Below are positions 35,031 through 47,000 of a stretch of 64,000 bases of DNA, piece by piece. The position numbers and the translations under genes are program-made. The notes beneath the pieces were generated by a model. It worked only from the letters and a program-made list of their open reading frames with translations. It did not search any database and was not told where the DNA came from. This DNA comes from Tanypteryx hageni. Lineage: Eukaryota > Arthropoda > Insecta > Odonata > Petaluridae. The stretch lies in NCBI GenBank assembly GCA_028673005.1, contig CM054114.1:16245516-16309515 (forward strand). The letters run 5' to 3'. The first letter of the stretch is position 1. Each line of letters starts with the position of its first letter.

Positions 35031-36531
35031 ATACTCGAGCAAAATAGCAGAAAATATTGCTACATACTATACCTAAACTTGGTAGAATTCGACGTTTATT
35101 TTTGTTTTCATCGACGATTTAAATCGACGTTTATTTTTCCTAGAAAATTTAGACTAATATTGACGCTTAAAATTACAACTACTATAGGGTTGGTAATATT
35201 CGACATTCATTTTTCTAAAATATCGGCGTTAACTTTTCGTAAAAATTAGCGACCAATATCGACATTTACTTTCATACATTTTACTAGGCTTGGTAGTTTT
35301 AGAAGTTAATATTTCTTAAAACGCGATAACTACCTTTATTTTTTATTCCTAAAAATCAACGACGTACATCAACGTTTATTATTATACATGTAATTGAACA
35401 ATTTAGTTTTAGACCTTTATATTTTGGCTATAATAATCCAAGAGGTTGATTAGCAAGAAATACTCACAAACACCGACGTTTATAAGGATGTATTTCTTAA
35501 AAAGCGATATCTAATATCGATGATTATTTCAATACATTTCATCAATTGTAACCTAGAAAAGTGTTATAAATTGAATTGCTTCTAATTATGTTTAACTAAA
35601 AGTGTGTAAATAAAAATAAGGCTTATTTTATGCTGCTTTATTTGTTGTTATCTATATTTTGGCGAATGTATTGTTATTGACTTCGGCCACCACCCTGGAA
35701 CAGTTAACTTTTTGCAATAAATTATTCACGAAATCAAGATCATTATCGAGAAATTAACGCCGCATGAGTATAACGCACAACCTAATGTATGAATGAATAT
35801 TTTGATGAAAAGTATATCATTTTGTTGAGTAATAAACAACTATGAATGCGGAAAAACTCCAGAGTGCGTATATGGAACGATGCGCCTTCGGCAGTAATGC
35901 AAAAGAAACTAAGCACGATGGACACTCTCAGAAAGATTATATACATTTTATGACAGGGTGCTTTTGGAAATGCCCTACGATACTCATTTTTCAGTTCGGG
36001 AAAACCTTTCATTTTGCCTGTTGGAGGAGGTCGGCAGATAATTTCGCGCCGAGGACGCAATAGACGTCCCCCGACTTTTCGGTATATGAAGTCTAAAGTG
36101 CGTATGGCATATCGGATCTGGCCGGGGGAAAGAAAGATAACAATTAACCGATCATAATATTTTGTCCTCTACCCTTGGATTCCACGGTTGCTGAGTAGGT
36201 GCCCTTAAGACAGCAGTGACATAAGTAAGCGAAATTAGAAAACAAATTCCGAATGTTGTTTGGCCGTGGGTATGAAAAGTACAGACTGTCTCTACGGTTT
36301 TGGTTGTTTGGTGGTAAAATATGTTAAGTTTTAGAGCGGATAACAAAGTTTTAAAATCATGACGCATAAATTTCCTGGAAAATGTATTGGTGAATTCTAC
36401 ACTTATCGAAGACAGTTCATTTTCGTCGATTTAAATTTAAAAAAAATTAGATTTTCATCGATTTAAATCGTATCCTACCAAGCCCAACTGTATATTGGCT
36501 TCCTGTAGGTTAAAATATTAACGGAATATTT
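35031..36531. other. AT-rich repeat-derived DNA, no gene seen (left arm)
   Basis: It contains recurring phrases such as GACGTTTATTTTT and GGCTTGGTAG, and a patch GGCTTCCTGTAGGTTAAAA that recurs at about 41960. These are parts of one diverged repeat family running from 34860 to about 40000, into which the RTE element inserted. The frame at 35842-36063 has no recognisable domain. The mirror is 54953-56453. Confidence 0.45.
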
Positions 36532-36543
36532 CGTAATACTGAT

Positions 36544-39500
36544 CATCATCATCATCATGAGGTGTTCTGCCTCTAGGCAGGTCCCTGGCACCAGCGTTGT
36601 CTCCACTCATTTCTGTTCCTTGCCATTTCTTTCATTTCCTGATACCCTCCCCTTTCTTTCAGATCGTCAAACATTTTTATTCTTCTACGTCCCCTTTTCC
36701 TTTCCCCTTCTACTGATCCTTCCAACACCATCAATAGTAAACCTTCTCCTCTCAAGATATGCCCTAACCAGTTACTTTTCCTCCTCTGAATTGTTTCAAG
36801 TAATCTTCTCTTCTCATTCACCCTTGTTAGTATTGCTTCATTCCTTATCCTATCCGTCCACTTAACCTTCTCCATCCGCCTCCACACCCACATTTCAAAT
36901 GCCTCTAGTCTTTCTTTCTCTCTTTTCTTTAGCGTCCATGTTTCACACCCATAAAGCAATACACTCCAAACATAGCACTTCACAAGACGTTTCTTCAGAT
37001 TTAAATCCATTTTACCACATAGTACCCGTTTTTTCTTATTAAATGTTTCTTTTGCCATTGCTATTCTTGTTCTTATTTCTTTTTCACTTCTCCAGTCTTC
37101 ATTTAGCATGCTTCCCAAATATCTATACTGTTTTACTTGCTCTACTCTTCCATCCTTTATTGACACATTCATAATCTCTCTATCCCCTATTCTCATCACC
37201 TTTGTTTTCTTTATGTTCATTTTCATTCCATATTCCATCATCCTGTCTTCTAGCTTTGTAACCATTTCCTGAATATGCCTCGTTTCATCTGCCAAAATTA
37301 CCATGTCATCAGCAAACCTTATACAATTTATTATTCTACCCCCAATACTAATTCCTTTATCATTCCCTATTCCATTGTCAATCATTTCTTCAGCATATAT
37401 ATTGAACAGGGTTGGCGATAAGCAGCAACCTTGCCTTACTCCTCTTCCTAAATCATACCATTCGGTCTGTGCATCTTTTATCCTCATAGCTGCTTTCTGT
37501 TTCATATACAGCTCTTTAATTAACCTTCTATCTTTCCAGTCTACTTTTTTTGCTTTTAGTATTTCCATCAGTTTTTCCCAGTTCACTCGGTCGAATGCCT
37601 TCTCCATATCTATGAAGCACAGACTAATTCCTTTACCCCTTTCTATATATCTCTCTTCACTCATTCTTATCAATCCTATTGCATCTCTTGTACCTCTACT
37701 CTTTCTAAATCCAAACTGTTCCTCTGCAACATTTTCTTCCATTTTGCTAATTAGTCTCCTGTTCATAACCCTAAGTAGAACCTTTGCTGCATGTGTAATT
37801 AAACTGATTGTTCTGTGTTCACTGCATTTTCTTGTTCCTTGCTTTTTCGGAATTGGAATCATAATTGTTTTGACGAAATCCTCTGGCCACATCCCCTTGT
37901 CATAGATTGCATTACACAACTTCACTATTTCTTCCAGTCCTTCCTCATTAAGACACTTAAATAATTCTATCGGTATCTCATCTACCCCCATTGCCTTCCC
38001 ATTCTTCATATCCTTTATTGCTTGTAGCACCTCTATTTTCAATATCGAAACCCCTGTTTCGTCATTATTTATTTCATCCTGCTCTTCAATACGGAGATCC
38101 TTTGGTTTTTCATTTGATTTGTACAACTCCTCCATGTATTCTCTCCATCTATTAAGGACCTCCTCTTCCTTATATAGAACTTTATCTTCTTTACTTGCAA
38201 TCTCTTTCACACATGCACTTGTTCTCCGTCTATCCCACGTTACATTTTTTACTTTCTTATACATCAAGTCATACATTCCTTTTCTCTCTAGATCTTCTAT
38301 ATCTGAGCATTCCTCCTCTAGCCATTTCTCCCTTGCTTTTTGGGTTTCTCTTCTTAGTTCATTATTCAGTTTCCTGTATTTCCTTTTTCCATCTTCATCA
38401 GTCCTGCTTTTGTATTGCCTTCTTTCTTCCATCTTTTCTATCATTTCCTTTGTCACCCATGGCTTTTTTATTCTTTTTCCTTTGAAAAACCCAATAGCCT
38501 GTTCTGCTGTTTTCCTTATAGCCTTCTTTATCCTATTCCATGCTTCATCCACATTTTCCTCCGACACGTTTTCTCTTTTGATTGCCTGAGCTAATTTTTC
38601 TCCTATTCTTTCTTTTCCTACTGTGGCTATATTCTCTAAATCCCATTTCCTAACTATCTTAGCCTTCTTAACCTTCTTCAAGGCTAGTTTTATTTCGGCC
38701 ATGAGGAGCACATGATCACTGTCAATGTCTGCTCCTGGAAGTCCATATGCCTTTTTTACTCCATTTCTATATCTTTCTTCCACTAGAATATAATCTATTT
38801 GATATCTGGCTCCATCTCCTGGTGATTTCCACGTGTATAGCCTTCTCTTATGATTTTCAAACCAAGTATTTGATATAAACATCCTCTTCTCTTTACAGAA
38901 CTCAACAAGTCTTTCACCTCTTTCATTTCTTTTCCCTAGTCCAAATTTCCCTACTACTTGGTCTTCTCTTCCCTCTCCTACCACAGCGTTCCAATCGCCC
39001 ATCACTATCTTGAAACAGTTTTTACCTTCCTCCTCCATAATATTTTCTATCTTCTCGTATATTTCTTCAACAGCCTCATCTTCATGTTGGCTGGTCGGCA
39101 TATAAACTTGTATCAACAGTAGATCTTTCGGGTGCATTCCTATTCTAAGACCAATTGCTCTATCATTTACAAATACCACCCTCTGTACACAATTTGCTAT
39201 TTCCTTATTCAAAATTACCCCTACTCCATTCGTTCATCTAGTACCTCCTGAATAGTACACTGTGATGTCATCACTTTTTATTTCCCCTCTTCCTTCCCAT
39301 CTCATTTCACTTAAGCCAATCATATCCATTCTATTTATTTTCATCTCTTTCTTTAAATTTTCCAACTTCCCTGCTCGTAGGAGTGTTCTAACATTCCACG
39401 TGCCAATTCTCAACTTCTTTCCAGCATCCTTCCTTCCTTGTGTTAAACGGAACCTCTCGTGTTGTCCCCCCCGGAGATCCGAGCGGGGGACCATTTTGCC

Positions 39501-39775
39501 TCCGCAATATTTAACAAGAGAAGACTCCGTCATGATGCCTCTACATGGGATATATTGTGGCGGTGGTTTCCCATTGCCTTCCGCCTATATATTCAGCCGC
39601 CCCTAGCATGGGGAACAGACGCTGTTTGCAGCCGCCCCTAATATGGAGAACAGACGCTGCTGCCTTTTGGTCCGCGGGAGGTATTTTATTTCCCTCCTAC
39701 CCTACATATCTGTAGAGCATTCCCCTATCCGCCACCCGGGGACGCGCCCTCTAGAGGTTACAGGCTCCTCCGAGG
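36544..39775 (-). mobile_element. Full-length RTE-clade non-LTR retrotransposon, left arm only
   Basis: The 3.23-kb element on the minus strand is flanked by a perfect 12-bp duplication CGTAATACTGAT (36532-36543 and 39776-39787). Its 3' end is a short (ATG)n tail with a very short 3' UTR, as is usual in RTE elements. The 5' leader (39534-39775) has a tandem pair of ~30-bp units (CCGCCCCTAxxATGG…AACAGACGCTG). The right arm has the uninterrupted target at 54941-54952, so the insertion is younger than the separation of the arms. Confidence 0.92.
36573..39533 (-). pseudogene. RTE ORF: AP endonuclease plus reverse transcriptase, one nonsense codon
   Basis: A single frame of about 986 codons is interrupted only by TGA at 39234-39236. 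The endonuclease motifs are all visible: RIGTWNVRTL, SEMRW, MGDWNAVVGEG, YTWKSPGDGARYQIDYI and DSDHVLLMAE. The RT motifs follow: GVDEIPIELFK, FGFRKSRGTRDA, FIDMEKAFDRVNW (motif A), GVRQGCCLSPTLFNIY (motif B), FADDMVILAD (motif C with both Asp), KTKVMRIG and YRYLGSML. In the family this protein nicks the target and primes reverse transcription from the nick. Apart from the one stop nothing looks damaged, so this is a very recent copy. Large plus-strand frames here are antisense shadows. Confidence 0.9.
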
Positions 39776-39925
39776 CGTAATACTGATACCTACTGAAAAT
39801 TGCTTGTAGGTACACAACATCATCTTATGAGAATAATAACTGTTGGCGGGGGGAGGGAGGGAGAGATCGAAATAACTAACATTTATAGGGGAGATGAATG
39901 TCTATCGAATGGAAATTTCATAGTA

Positions 39926-40184
39926 AATGAGCAATATTTAACTACACTACGGAAATTAGTAAGGATTAGCGGTGGGAAGGTTATGGGGAAGATGGTCGAA
40001 ATTATTAATAATATTATTAATTAATATTAAATAAGCTTTGAATGAGGTTGAAAAGTAGGATTTGGTATGTTATACTGGTGTTAATAAAAGTAAGAACAAA
40101 GAATGAACCACTAAAACAAAAAATACAGACGAAGAACAAACGGAAAGGAAGAGCCACAAGTACAGTATGTGAATAACAGGAGCA
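39926..40184. repeat. Repeat A, copy 1 (left arm)
   Basis: A 259-bp unit beginning GAGCAATATTTAACTAC and ending AACAGGAGCA, repeated directly at 40415-40675. The mirror is 54544-54802. Confidence 0.8.
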
Positions 40185-40189
40185 CTTTT

Positions 40190-40416
40190 TAGTACGTAAA
40201 TAACTATTATTGACCGGGTGGGATAGAATTCTAGGGGTTGGATAAATTTAGAGAATATTCCTTGCGGCTTAGGAGTATTCTCTTAATCCATATTTATTTT
40301 GCCGTAGTATACAATAACCAAATAGATTATGATTGGGTTTATTGCCATGTTTAATAATCACCCTAAACTCTGGTAAATTTGTTGTGAAAATACGCATAAA
40401 TGGTAAATTGCGGCAA
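40190..40416. repeat. Repeat B, copy 2, between the two A units (left arm)
   Basis: A 227-bp relative of the 31335-31563 repeat, sitting between directly repeated A units. The mirror is 54312-54538. Confidence 0.75.
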
Positions 40417-40675
40417 TGAGCAATATTTAACTACACTACGGAAATTAGTAAGGATTAGCGGTGGGAAGGTTATGGGGAAGATGGTCGAAATTATTAATAA
40501 CATTATTAATTAATATTAAATAAGCATTGCATGAGGTTGCAAAGTTGGATGTGGTATGCTATACTGGTGTTAATAAAAGTGAGGACAAAGAATGAATCAC
40601 AAAAACAAAAAAAATACAAACGAAGAACGAACGGAAAGGAAGAGCCAAAAGTAGACTATGTGAGTAACAGGAGCA
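40415..40675. repeat. Repeat A, copy 2 (left arm)
   Basis: The second A unit, diverged from copy 1 at roughly one base in fifteen. The A-B-A layout is preserved in the right arm (54053-54802). Confidence 0.8.
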
Positions 40676-42049
40676 TCGAGAAAAACAGATCATATCGCAA
40701 GGAGAAAGCTTAGTGTTATGGTTTGCATCTCGATTACATCAAAGTAAATATCTGTTTATGAGGTCCTTACTTATAATTCAATGCGTAAAGCCAATTCAAT
40801 TTTTAATTTCCTTTTAAAAGTGCTGAGTTTTTTCCTAGCGTAATTAAAATTATCCATAGTTGATCCTTGGAAAAATAAGCTTATTCGCATTTATAAACCT
40901 ATTTTTACGCTACCTCAGCACGGATTCGAACTTGGTTTGTTAGAAAAATTAAATTCTTTTCTTTTACGAATGGTTTATCATTCGTTCAGAGATGTCACCG
41001 TAATCATAAGAAACTACGTTATATTGAAGAAGTATAGCATTTTTAGGTTTTGTCGTCACTTTGGAATTGCTATTTTCCTTCAAATATGTTTAGTTGGTTT
41101 TTTATTTGATTCTCTTCCTTTCATATAAAATAAAAATATTAAAACAAGGCATTCCAGTTATCTTGCAAAGATCCTGAGATATTCGCCAAATATGTCAACA
41201 GACTATATAGTATTAGCGTAAAGGTTAATCATAACAATCTCCATTGAGTTGAAGCTGAGAGTGTAAGAACTGAGCGTAAGGGAATTTAAATCTTATCTAC
41301 GGTTTTTCTATACATTGTATGTTAAGCGTACAATCGAATTTATTTAAGTAGTGCTTAAGATGGGACGGCATGAGGTGGTATGGCAAACCAGTCTTAATGA
41401 AAATGATCAGAAATCATGCAGATAGTTTTATAAGATCTGAAGATTAATGTATTGTTATTAAAAATATCATAAGCACAGAGAAATAATCTACCCTTAATCG
41501 TAAGTATTGTTATTTTGGTATATGAGCATTCATGCAAAGACGTTTCGTTTAACGATGATTTTTCTTAGAGCGAATTCAACAACTCCTTATGCACCAGTGA
41601 CCTTAAAACAAAATGCAGACGTTGTAAACGTCAAGTGTTTTCGGTCTGGTTTTTGAATTAACAGCTAACGATGTTTGAGAATAATAATATTAGTTTCAAT
41701 GTGATAAACTAAGAGAAATCATAATTTATTAATCAGGATTAATATTTTTATTCCTAATCGACAGTTACCGATGATTATTTATCTTCGTAGAATTCCAATT
41801 TAAAATTCGACATTTGTCGACGATTACGACAGACAGCCATATCGCCTATATGTGTTAACAATTTTTACCGCACTCCCCCCTCCTAACTTTATTATTTTCA
41901 TAAGACATTGTTGTGTACGTACATGAATTTCCAATATCAGTATTAAGAAATATTCCATTAATTTAAGATTTTTACCAAGAGGAAGCCAAGACATAATATG
42001 TAGTAACTTTGCTCTAGTTTTACCCAGGAAAACACAGAAAAATTGTGTT
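40676..42049. other. No gene seen (left arm)
   Basis: AT-rich DNA. The part from about 41700 on is a diverged, inverted copy of the repeat family around 36480-39900. The mirror is 52679-54052. Confidence 0.45.
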
Positions 42050-42140
42050 CCTTCGCCAAAAAGTCCCGCGCCGAAATGTCTCTCCGCCGAAAGATCTCCG
42101 AGACGAAACGATTACGTCGAACTTTTCTAAACCCGCCGGC
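42050..42140. repeat. GCGCCGAAA-type short repeats, inverted copy (left arm)
   Basis: Units such as CCGCGCCGAAATG, TCCGCCGAAAGATC and GAGACGAAACG, in the orientation opposite to 34860-35030. The mirror is 52588-52678. Confidence 0.6.
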
Positions 42141-42237
42141 ATTAGCCTACTCTTAATGAAAAGCACCAAGGCTGGGAACTTGGGTGTTACCACGAAGCAC
42201 GGCCTATATTGGTGGTAAAACTATTTACCAAACAAAT

Positions 42238-42440
42238 TAAGAGAGAGAGAGAGGGCAACGGCTTAACGTCCCTTCCAAAGGACGGAACATTGACTTTCCG
42301 CGGTCTCCCCAAACCACACTAACAGAGAGCCTTGGAAAAAAACTTACTTTCGCAAGATTCGTTCTAGCTACCCTTTCGAGCAGCAGGCGAGTAGCAGCCA
42401 ACGTCCTAAACACTACACCACCGACAACCTCCCGGAATCC
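42238..42440 (-). mobile_element. tRNA-derived SINE (left arm)
   Basis: On the minus strand: GGTGGTGTAGTGTTTAGGAC (box-A-like), then CTGCTACTCGCCTG, a degraded box B (AACGAATC), a body containing GGGACGTTAAGCCGTTG, and a (CT)n tail at 42240-42254. This is a tRNA head, a conserved tail motif and a simple-repeat end. Box B is mutated, so transcription is unlikely. Confidence 0.7.
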
Positions 42441-42677
42441 GTGCTTGTATCCGTTATGATATGAATGTAAAGTAAAATTTTGTAGCAGTAAGGGACATTT
42501 GCTCTTAATAAATGAATAGTTATTTGAACAAAAAAGGTTATTTTCTTAAAAACGAGCATTTCATATTCACTAGAGACGATTGGACATTTTTGTTATCAAC
42601 TGCATAAAATAACCTCTTAGAAGGGTTTGTAAGATAAGAGAAGTATGTAATTGCCAGTTTAGGCGTATTATACTTAC

Positions 42678-42817
42678 AGGGTCACCATCTTCCACACACC
42701 ACCTCCTCCCGGCGCAATAACGGTTGAAGCGTCCCCAGATCCACCACCCGATGAGGCAGCCGAAGAAAGAAATGACTACCGCAAGGGTGACGAATACGGG
42801 GATACGATCGCTAGACA
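42678..42817 (-). CDS. Transmembrane exon of the host membrane-protein gene (left arm)
   Basis: The acceptor TCTCTGCAG and donor CCT|GTAAGT bound 140 nt: two bases completing a codon, then 46 codons, ending in phase 0. The frame reads SSDRIPVFVTLAVVISFF, then GCLIGWWIWGRF and NRYCAGRRWCVEDGDP. A single hydrophobic helix of about 23 residues ends in WWIW and is followed by basic residues. By the positive-inside rule the C-terminal side is cytoplasmic. The exon is clearly more GC-rich than its AT-rich flanks, and the codon content looks selected. Upstream extracellular exons were not found and must lie towards the palindrome centre or outside the visible copies. The family is not recognised. 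Confidence 0.7.
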
Positions 42818-43059
42818 CTGCAGAGACATAAGAGAAACAATTTAAAATTCAACGTATGTCTACGGCTTATCTCATTATTTGACATTTTGAACTATTCATA
42901 GATTATAAAAAAATTATTTCTGAAAACTATCGTTTGTAATAACTCAGTAACTTACTTTGATTGATGTCTATTTCCTTACGGAGGTAAATTTTTTGATTGT
43001 TTCAAACTAATTGTAAGAAAGATGTTGTGGAAGATCAGATTATATAGTTTCCTGGTTCT

Positions 43060-43560
43060 GTATGCATTAATAGCCTGTCTTTGTACTGAGGTCGAAGGTT
43101 TCGAAAGATGAAGTCGATCTTCGACGGACACAGTTAACAGAAATATTGTCCTTGGAAACATATAGATAGGAAAAGATCCAAGTTCATGCAAATATCGGGA
43201 AAAGAAAAATACTCGAACGTAAGTATTGGCTTGGAAAGCCATCGGAATCAGTTTCAGACAGTAAAGTTGTACCTTGAAAGCATCATGACGAGAGAAGCAA
43301 AATGTACCGATAAAATTAGGACTAGAATAGCGAAAGCAAAGGCCACTCTTAGTAGAATATAGTATCTTCTACCAATGGGGAATATTAAGGAAGACGTCCG
43401 CAAGAAGAAGTTGATAAAATGAGAAGAATAGGAGGGAAGCATGATCAAAGGCGTGTGTTAGAAGGAAAAAGATGAAGGCAAATGTTTCAGCTGATGGAAA
43501 GAGAACTGTGAAGGCTCGATTAAGCCGGCGGAAAATAGGAGCGTGTGGATTATCAAGACA
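43060..43560 (+). pseudogene. RTE-like RT 3' fragment (left arm)
   Basis: The plus frames read TREAKCTDKIRTRIAKAKAT and then EDVRKKKLIK. This is the segment after the RT palm in RTE-type elements (compare SEKEIRTRIAMAKETF in the element at 36.6-39.5 kb). It is broken by stops. Antisense frames of up to 88 codons here are not genes. Confidence 0.5.
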
Positions 43561-43899
43561 GACTATGGTTATCGGCATTCCGATTCACTAACCACTATCC
43601 ATTTGAAATAGAAAACTTATGTTTCTTGGCTTTAGTGACGCAGTTCTTTCGTTAATTACAATGTGAACTAACCTTATATTTGGTTGAAATTCCACTTATC
43701 ACCTAAGCTAGGCTACGTTCCATGTTCTGAAATATACCAGATTTTCATTAATAATGTTGAAAAGCAATTGAAATTACCTTGTGCACACATTCTTAGTTTG
43801 GTTTTAAGTCGTTCATGAACAACAATGAACTATCCCGGAAGGGAGTGGTTGCCACAACGGCCAACAAAGGCGACGACACAAAAAATAAATCCTCCATTG

Positions 43900-44227
43900 T
43901 TTGATATAATCAATTTAGAAAAATATAAATTATAATGGCTTTGTCTAAGGTGATCTAATGTCTAACAACTGCTAAAGGATATATCAGAAGCGATGTCAAG
44001 GAAATATGGAATCTGTGATTTACCGATTTATTTTATAATCCGTAGGTAGTAATTAATAGAACAGTCGAAAATTAAATTATCTAAATCATACATAACTCTT
44101 TTGAGATGAGTAACATTAATATTTAAACTCACTTTCATTCCTTCGTCGTAAATTATTTATTTCTTATTACTTAGTGGGTGTATACGTAAAGAAGATAAAC
44201 GTACTTAATTAAGTTAAGAATAATACA
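43900..44227. other. No gene seen (left arm)
   Basis: AT-rich DNA between the candidate start exon counterpart and the shared interspersed repeat. The mirror is 50501-50828. Confidence 0.4.
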
Positions 44228-44459
44228 TTTTCTTTCATTCACAATGCTCGGTAGGCGCAGGAAAGAAAATAAAACGAATTTATATTAGGTCTTGTTTACT
44301 AAAGTTGCTACAAAGATTGTTTTCGTTGACAAAAATAAACAGGAAGAAAAATGGAATACGCAGAGTTTTAAAGATTTTCCTTATGGGAAATGCGTATAAA
44401 ACATATAGAGTTATTGGTTGTTACTTGAGTTTTTATTTCCGAAACTATAAGTCGTAATT

Positions 44460-44746
44460 ACATATATGGTCTCGCGAACTTTTTTGTGATGAATGTTATT
44501 CTCTATTCGAATAAATTTTTAAATTTATGTATACGTCATAGAATATATGTATTAGAGCAAGGGAGAGAAAATATGGTTTTTTTAATTGTTGTTTGCAGAT
44601 AGAAATGTAAATGTCGTAACGATCGATGCAAACAAAATTGTGATATTATGCTTGGGATTCTCCCGAATTTTTGTTTGATCTTTGATAGGAGAAGTTTGAG
44701 CTCCTAAAATAGAGCCTGAGTGTCTGTTAGTTGTTAACACTAGGAA
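44460..44746. other. No gene seen (left arm)
   Basis: AT-rich intronic or intergenic DNA. The mirror is 49982-50268. Confidence 0.4.
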
Positions 44747-45066
44747 AGAAAAATTATTTTATTAATATCTGGTATGTTTAAAAAAAACTCTGGTTCCTAT
44801 CTCTTCAAGTCTTCATACTTGTCATTTAGTGGCGTTTTTCCACACGCTTAGTGCAAAAATTATTTTATTAATTTCTGGTGTGTTAAAAAAAAACTCTGGT
44901 TCCTATCTCTTCTAATCTTCATACTTGTCATTCAGTGACGTTTATCCACACGCTTAGTGCAGAAATTATTTTATTAATATCTGGTGTGTTTTAAAAAAAA
45001 CTCTGGTTCCTATCTCTTCTAGTCTTCATACTTCAGTGGCGTTTATCCACATGCTTAGTGCAGACC
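44747..45066. repeat. Three ~105-bp tandem repeats (left arm)
   Basis: Units share AATTATTTTATTAAT, AAACTCTGGTTCCTATCTC and CCACACGCTTAGTGCA. The third is about 8 bp shorter. The mirror is 49662-49981. Confidence 0.85.
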
Positions 45067-45724
45067 TAAGTTCTTAATAATATTTTATGTATAGGTATCA
45101 AAAGTGCTACCACGCGCCCAGCAATGTAAGTATTTTTATTACATAACATGTTATACTGTAGTTGGTAAAGCATTATTTTCTGAACTTTATTGATTTGATT
45201 TATAAATTATATACAGTTACTACATGTACAAAATGTGAATCAACAAATAATTTTTCTGAATCTGATTCTAACTAGTGTTTCAATGTATGTACCTAAACTA
45301 AATTACTTTTGTCTTATTCATTTATTGATATTTTAAAATTGTCTTAAATTGTGCCATTGTTATTGTTATTATGTATACAATACATGTGCTACTTACTTTT
45401 TTACCTACTTAATGTTACCTTAAGGGTTTTTTAAATTTTTGATGACACAGTGAAGAAAAATAACTAGTCAGGAAAAAAGACATTTTATTTGAAGGGTAAC
45501 GTAAAATTGTTGTCATTAATGTTGCAATTTCCTATTTATCTTCCAACAATCATGAAGTAGCCATACATATGTTTACCTTTATGTTGCCTTTACGTTTTGT
45601 TATATTTTTTTGTTACTGGCACAGCAGAAATTATTATTTTTTTCAATGTTTTAAAATATATTTTTTAAGGCAAATATAAAATTTTGTTTTGTAAGCTTGA
45701 TCATTTTTAATAATAAAAACTCAC
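45067..45724. other. No gene seen (left arm)
   Basis: AT-rich DNA with scattered arm-to-arm base differences, including three within 60 bp around 45190. The mirror is 49004-49661. Confidence 0.45.
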
Positions 45725-46997
45725 TGGCCCAAAAACATGTATAATACGACAAAATTTGAGGAAAATGGCATGGTAGCAAATTTGCCACCACATGTCTGCC
45801 CGTGTCCGAAAATAGGGTGTGCTCGCTGTAGTGTTAAGACAAAGAATTATGTTCTTAATTTTTAAATCCCATTCCTTCAACATCACAGCAACAGCTAACA
45901 CTTAACGATACACTTGTAAGACAGAGTGAAAAAGAAAAAACCAGAAGGTGCAATTAACGATTTTATTCGTGCCATTTGCCATGCTGGATTGAGTCTAATA
46001 ACTTGTGATGGTCCAATAGGTAATTTTGTGAAAGAATATTGTCCTGCAACTAAAACTACGCCGAAATATGATTCGTTACTAAAAAAGTATTTGTCTGAAG
46101 TATTCAATCAACAATTTGCCAAAATAATAGAATCGATAAAGTACTATAAAATAAGCTTTATTATTGATAAAAGTCACATTGTTGTAGGACAACCAACTAT
46201 GAGCACATTGTTGACATATTACGATGAAGGTGGACAAGGAAAATCATTTTTTTTATTTAACGTTTCTTTTGTGACTAAGCCAAATAGCGTTACTATTGCC
46301 ACAGTTATAAGACGAACAATGGAAAAAATTGCTAAAAAGTGGTTAGATGTTCTTTGTATGGCAACCGACAGTGCTGAATAGATGAAAGCAATGGTTTCAA
46401 ATCTTAAAATTGGAGAAAATATGCCTAGTCTACTACATATTACAGACATTTCTCACTTAGTCCATGTTCCCGTAGACAAAGCTAACAATTGTCTGTCAAT
46501 GACTACTGCAAGAAAAATAGTCATTACGCTAGGGACTGTTTTTAAACATTCGCCGAACAATTTGGTAAATACTTAGCTTACCTTAGCATGGGAAAGTTTA
46601 GAAATTATTGGAGTAAAACTCCCTGCTGTCATACCTGTTCATTGCACCAGCTTTTTTGAAAGCTTAAAAATAATTATTGAAATTTGGTCTGGTATACATA
46701 AATATTTGAAAGATTCAGAAGTGGCTGAAAGTAAAAATATAATAGAAATCATTGAGATAATTGAATCTTTTTGGCAAAATGAATTATACGCTTTACTCTT
46801 ATATTAAAAAGAACAATTGACACCAATTATTAATTTACAAAAACAACTTGAAAGTGAAGCTAATTGACCATATTATCAAACTACAATTAAAGAGGCAAAT
46901 GGAACTCCCTTGGAAATCGCCAGAAACAGGTCAAGTCTTACACACCTTCTAAGAGGTGGACATGCTCTATTTTACGTATATTATCTGTAGGGTATGG
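45725..46997 (+). pseudogene. hAT transposase remnant at the inner end of the left arm
   Basis: A damaged zinc-finger-like start (TTKFEENGMVAN … CPCPKIGCARC, 45740-45830) and a stop precede an open stretch KKKPEGAINDFIRAICHAGL … SFIIDKSHIVVGQPTMSTLL … KWLDVLCMATDSAE (45926-46378). Then TAG, then MVSNLKIGENMPSLLHITDISHLVH (46391-46465) and LAWESLEIIGVKLPAV … FWQNELYAL, with further stops. The layout matches the hAT N-terminal and catalytic insert regions (DUF659-like). The C-terminal dimerisation part is not in the arm but occurs, inverted, in the spacer. Confidence 0.65.
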
Positions 46998-47000
46998 ATT

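Larger units (their letters stand above)
27269..47000 (+). repeat. Left arm of giant palindrome (reaches at least this far left)
   Basis: Every position from 27269 to 47000 has a reverse-complement partner in 47728-64000. The coordinate sums are 94728 (39788-47000), 91484 (34073-36543) and 91269 (27269-33857). The two changes of sum are the RTE insertion (3244 bp, left only) and a 215-bp deletion (right only). The outer limit is unknown because the partner of 27269 is the last base of the window. In checked stretches arm-to-arm substitutions are sparse, with occasional clusters. Confidence 0.95.

Noticed and set aside
37303..38589. Long plus-strand frames (up to 200 codons) over 37303-38589 and 39262-39641
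   Set aside because: They are antisense to the RTE ORF; the minus strand carries all endonuclease and RT motifs.
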